Part shown: piece after piece, positions 7,540-8,372 of the stretch
How the letters are laid out: the number at the start of each line of letters is the position of its first letter
Position numbering within the stretch: the stretch's first letter is position 1
Assembly (NCBI GenBank): GCA_023511325.1
Contig: JAIMBU010000082.1
Span: 1 to 8,372 of the forward strand
Direction: 5' to 3'
DNA length: 8,372 nt
Origin: Gorillibacterium sp.
GTDB taxonomy: Bacteria; Bacillota; Bacilli; Paenibacillales; NBRC-103111
The notes under the pieces: model-generated
What the model was told of the DNA's origin: nothing
Databases searched by the model: none
The model's input: the letters and a program-made list of their open reading frames with translations, nothing else
Program-made: the position numbers and the translations under genes

Positions 7540-7659
7540 TTACGCTCCAACTCCGTTATCGACATTAACAGTCACGATCGTACCTGGAAGATGTCCTGGT
7601 AGTACAATAAAACTACTCAGGCAGAGTACTAAAGCCAGAGAGAGAATGACTTTCTTCAT
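7540..7659 (-). CDS. Short secreted pre-peptide, probable quorum-sensing signal (Phr/AloP-like)
   Basis: A 39-residue peptide: MKK, a hydrophobic export segment (about residues 4-20, VILSLALVLCLSSFIVL), then PGHLPG and a short tail TVNVDNGVGA. This is the layout of Phr, AimP and AloP pre-peptides, which are exported, trimmed and re-imported as 5-10-residue signals for a TPR receptor. The ATG at 7659 has a strong ribosome site, AGGGGGTGA, about 6 bases upstream, lying inside the receptor gene. The start overlaps the receptor's last 47 bases in another frame, the usual rap-phr/aloR-aloP arrangement. The C-terminal six residues, DNGVGA, end in GA like the known arbitrium peptides SAIRGA and GMPRGA; that DNGVGA is the mature form is inference. 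A terminator follows 18 bases after the stop. An unrelated small secreted peptide remains possible. Confidence 0.75.
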   Translation of the reverse strand: MKKVILSLALVLCLSSFIVLPGHLPGTIVTVNVDNGVGA

Positions 7660-8372
7660 CCCTATTCACCCCCTTTATCAAAGTGTCATACTCCGTGTAC
7701 TGTGCAGGCGTAGCCATTTTCTTGTACTGTTGAAACATACAAATACAATCTAGTATTTTACTTTTATTACCTTGCTGTACACTTATGTTTAGACTCTGCA
7801 GCGTACTTTCTATCCCTTCCATATTATGATTATGACTGAATTGATAGGTGGCAAGCTGATAGTAGAACTCATTGTACCTGCTAATATAATTTGCTTCATT
7901 ATAGTAGGTTTTTTGGGTGCGTCCGTCTACAATGTTATCCATGAACTGCTTTAAAACATCATCTATGATCATTTTGTGCTTATTGGATGCTTTGAGGATA
8001 ATCACCATACTGGGTAAAATCTCTTTTGGGTGGACTTCCAAGAAGCTTGCATACTCACTCAGTAATGAGAAGTTCCCCGCTAATAACTGAATATTATACC
8101 GATTCGCTTGGGCAAACAGCTTGAATTTGTCCACTTCTATTCGTCCAAGCTCGTCTAATTCCTCAAACCAACTAAGATCAGCATAGCCTTCAATATATTC
8201 TTCGGCCTCCTCATATCGTAATTGATGCTCTAAAGCAGCACTTTTCATTAAGTAGCCTTGTCCATAATAAACAACTAAAGGACGCTCTGTATTTAGGACG
8301 AGCCATTTCTTCTTAGCTAGATTTCTTTCGCGGCGAATTAAATGGACCAGTGAACGAAGTTCATCTGCGAAG
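7613..8372 (-). CDS. Peptide-responsive TPR-like receptor/regulator (RRNPP/AloR-like), 5' end outside window
   Basis: The last 252 residues of a protein entering from the right edge, stop at 7613-7615. The internal ATG at 8248 is not its start, because the frame stays open upstream to the edge (EFADELRS-like start of view, then RRERNLAKKKWLVLNTERP and YYGQGYL). The visible part is wholly helical with no membrane segment or signal peptide. It has repeat-like helix pairs such as LRYEEAEEYIEGYADL, compatible with TPR units, as in Rap, PlcR, AimR and AloR receptors that bind secreted peptides intracellularly. Any DNA-binding or other output domain would lie at the missing N-terminus. Its 3' end contains the ribosome site and start of the adjoining pre-peptide gene, which strongly supports a receptor/peptide pair. 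Family placement rests on this context and on resemblance recalled to Paenibacillus AloR-type proteins, not on a definitive motif. The regulated genes are unknown. Confidence 0.72.
   Translation of the reverse strand, partial: FADELRSLVHLIRRERNLAKKKWLVLNTERPLVVYYGQGYLMKSAALEHQLRYEEAEEYIEGYADLSWFEELDELGRIEVDKFKLFAQANRYNIQLLAGNFSLLSEYASFLEVHPKEILPSMVIILKASNKHKMIIDDVLKQFMDNIVDGRTQKTYYNEANYISRYNEFYYQLATYQFSHNHNMEGIESTLQSLNISVQQGNKSKILDCICMFQQYKKMATPAQYTEYDTLIKGVNRDEESHSLSGFSTLPE

Noticed and set aside
7696..7730. Direct repeat TGTACTGT (7696-7703 and 7723-7730) upstream of the pre-peptide start
   Set aside because: Spacing is 27 bases, nine codons in the receptor frame, and both copies encode Gln-Tyr; coding coincidence explains it better than an operator.
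7613..8248. Complete 211-residue protein starting at the ATG at 8248
   Set aside because: The frame continues open upstream to the window edge with protein-like sequence and no ribosome site before this ATG, so it is an internal Met of a longer partial gene.
1..8372. CRISPR array, tRNA, rRNA, insertion sequence or attachment site
   Set aside because: No regularly spaced repeats, cloverleaf-like segments, transposase motifs or terminal inverted repeats were seen.

Overview
The window looks like the chromosome of a low-to-mid-GC Gram-positive bacterium, most probably a Paenibacillus or close relative. The basis is strong AGGAGG-type ribosome sites, a lipobox-bearing sugar-binding-protein relic, a secreted protein with a copper-amine-oxidase-N-like domain (very common in Paenibacillus), and a peptide/receptor pair resembling the arbitrium-like AloR/AloP systems described in Paenibacillus polymyxa. 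This is inference from gene style; there is no rRNA or other taxonomic marker.

Layout, left to right. (1) 1-510 holds no intact gene. It contains a decayed, internally deleted gene for an extracellular solute-binding lipoprotein (129-348, +) and a bidirectional terminator (428-477). (2) 511-1401 (-) encodes an AraC-type regulator with a GyrI/Rob-like ligand-binding C-terminal domain. (3) Divergent from it, 1526-2440 and 2474-5341 (+) form a two-gene operon: a DNA-polymerase-beta-fold nucleotidyltransferase and a 955-residue UvrA-family ATPase. The 124-bp divergent gap has a perfect -10 box with a poor -35, as expected for an activator-dependent promoter. (4) 5510-7459 (+) encodes a 649-residue secreted protein. 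It combines a seven-repeat RCC1-like propeller, a bacterial Ig-like segment, a copper-amine-oxidase-N-like domain and a BamE/SmpA-like C-terminal module. (5) A second bidirectional terminator (7485-7522) separates it from a convergent peptide-signalling locus on the minus strand. That locus is a TPR-like receptor cut by the right edge (7613 to beyond 8372) and a 39-residue secreted pre-peptide (7540-7659), whose start lies inside the receptor's 3' end.

Working together. The regulator, nucleotidyltransferase and UvrA paralogue plausibly form one stress or drug-response unit: a small-molecule-sensing AraC/GyrI protein controlling a nucleotidyl-transfer enzyme and a DNA-surveillance ATPase. The receptor and peptide form a self-contained quorum-sensing cassette. 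The most interesting points are the overlapping pre-peptide gene, which is too short for normal ORF calling and ends in an arbitrium-like ...GVGA, and the nucleotidyltransferase-UvrA pairing, for which I know of no assigned function.
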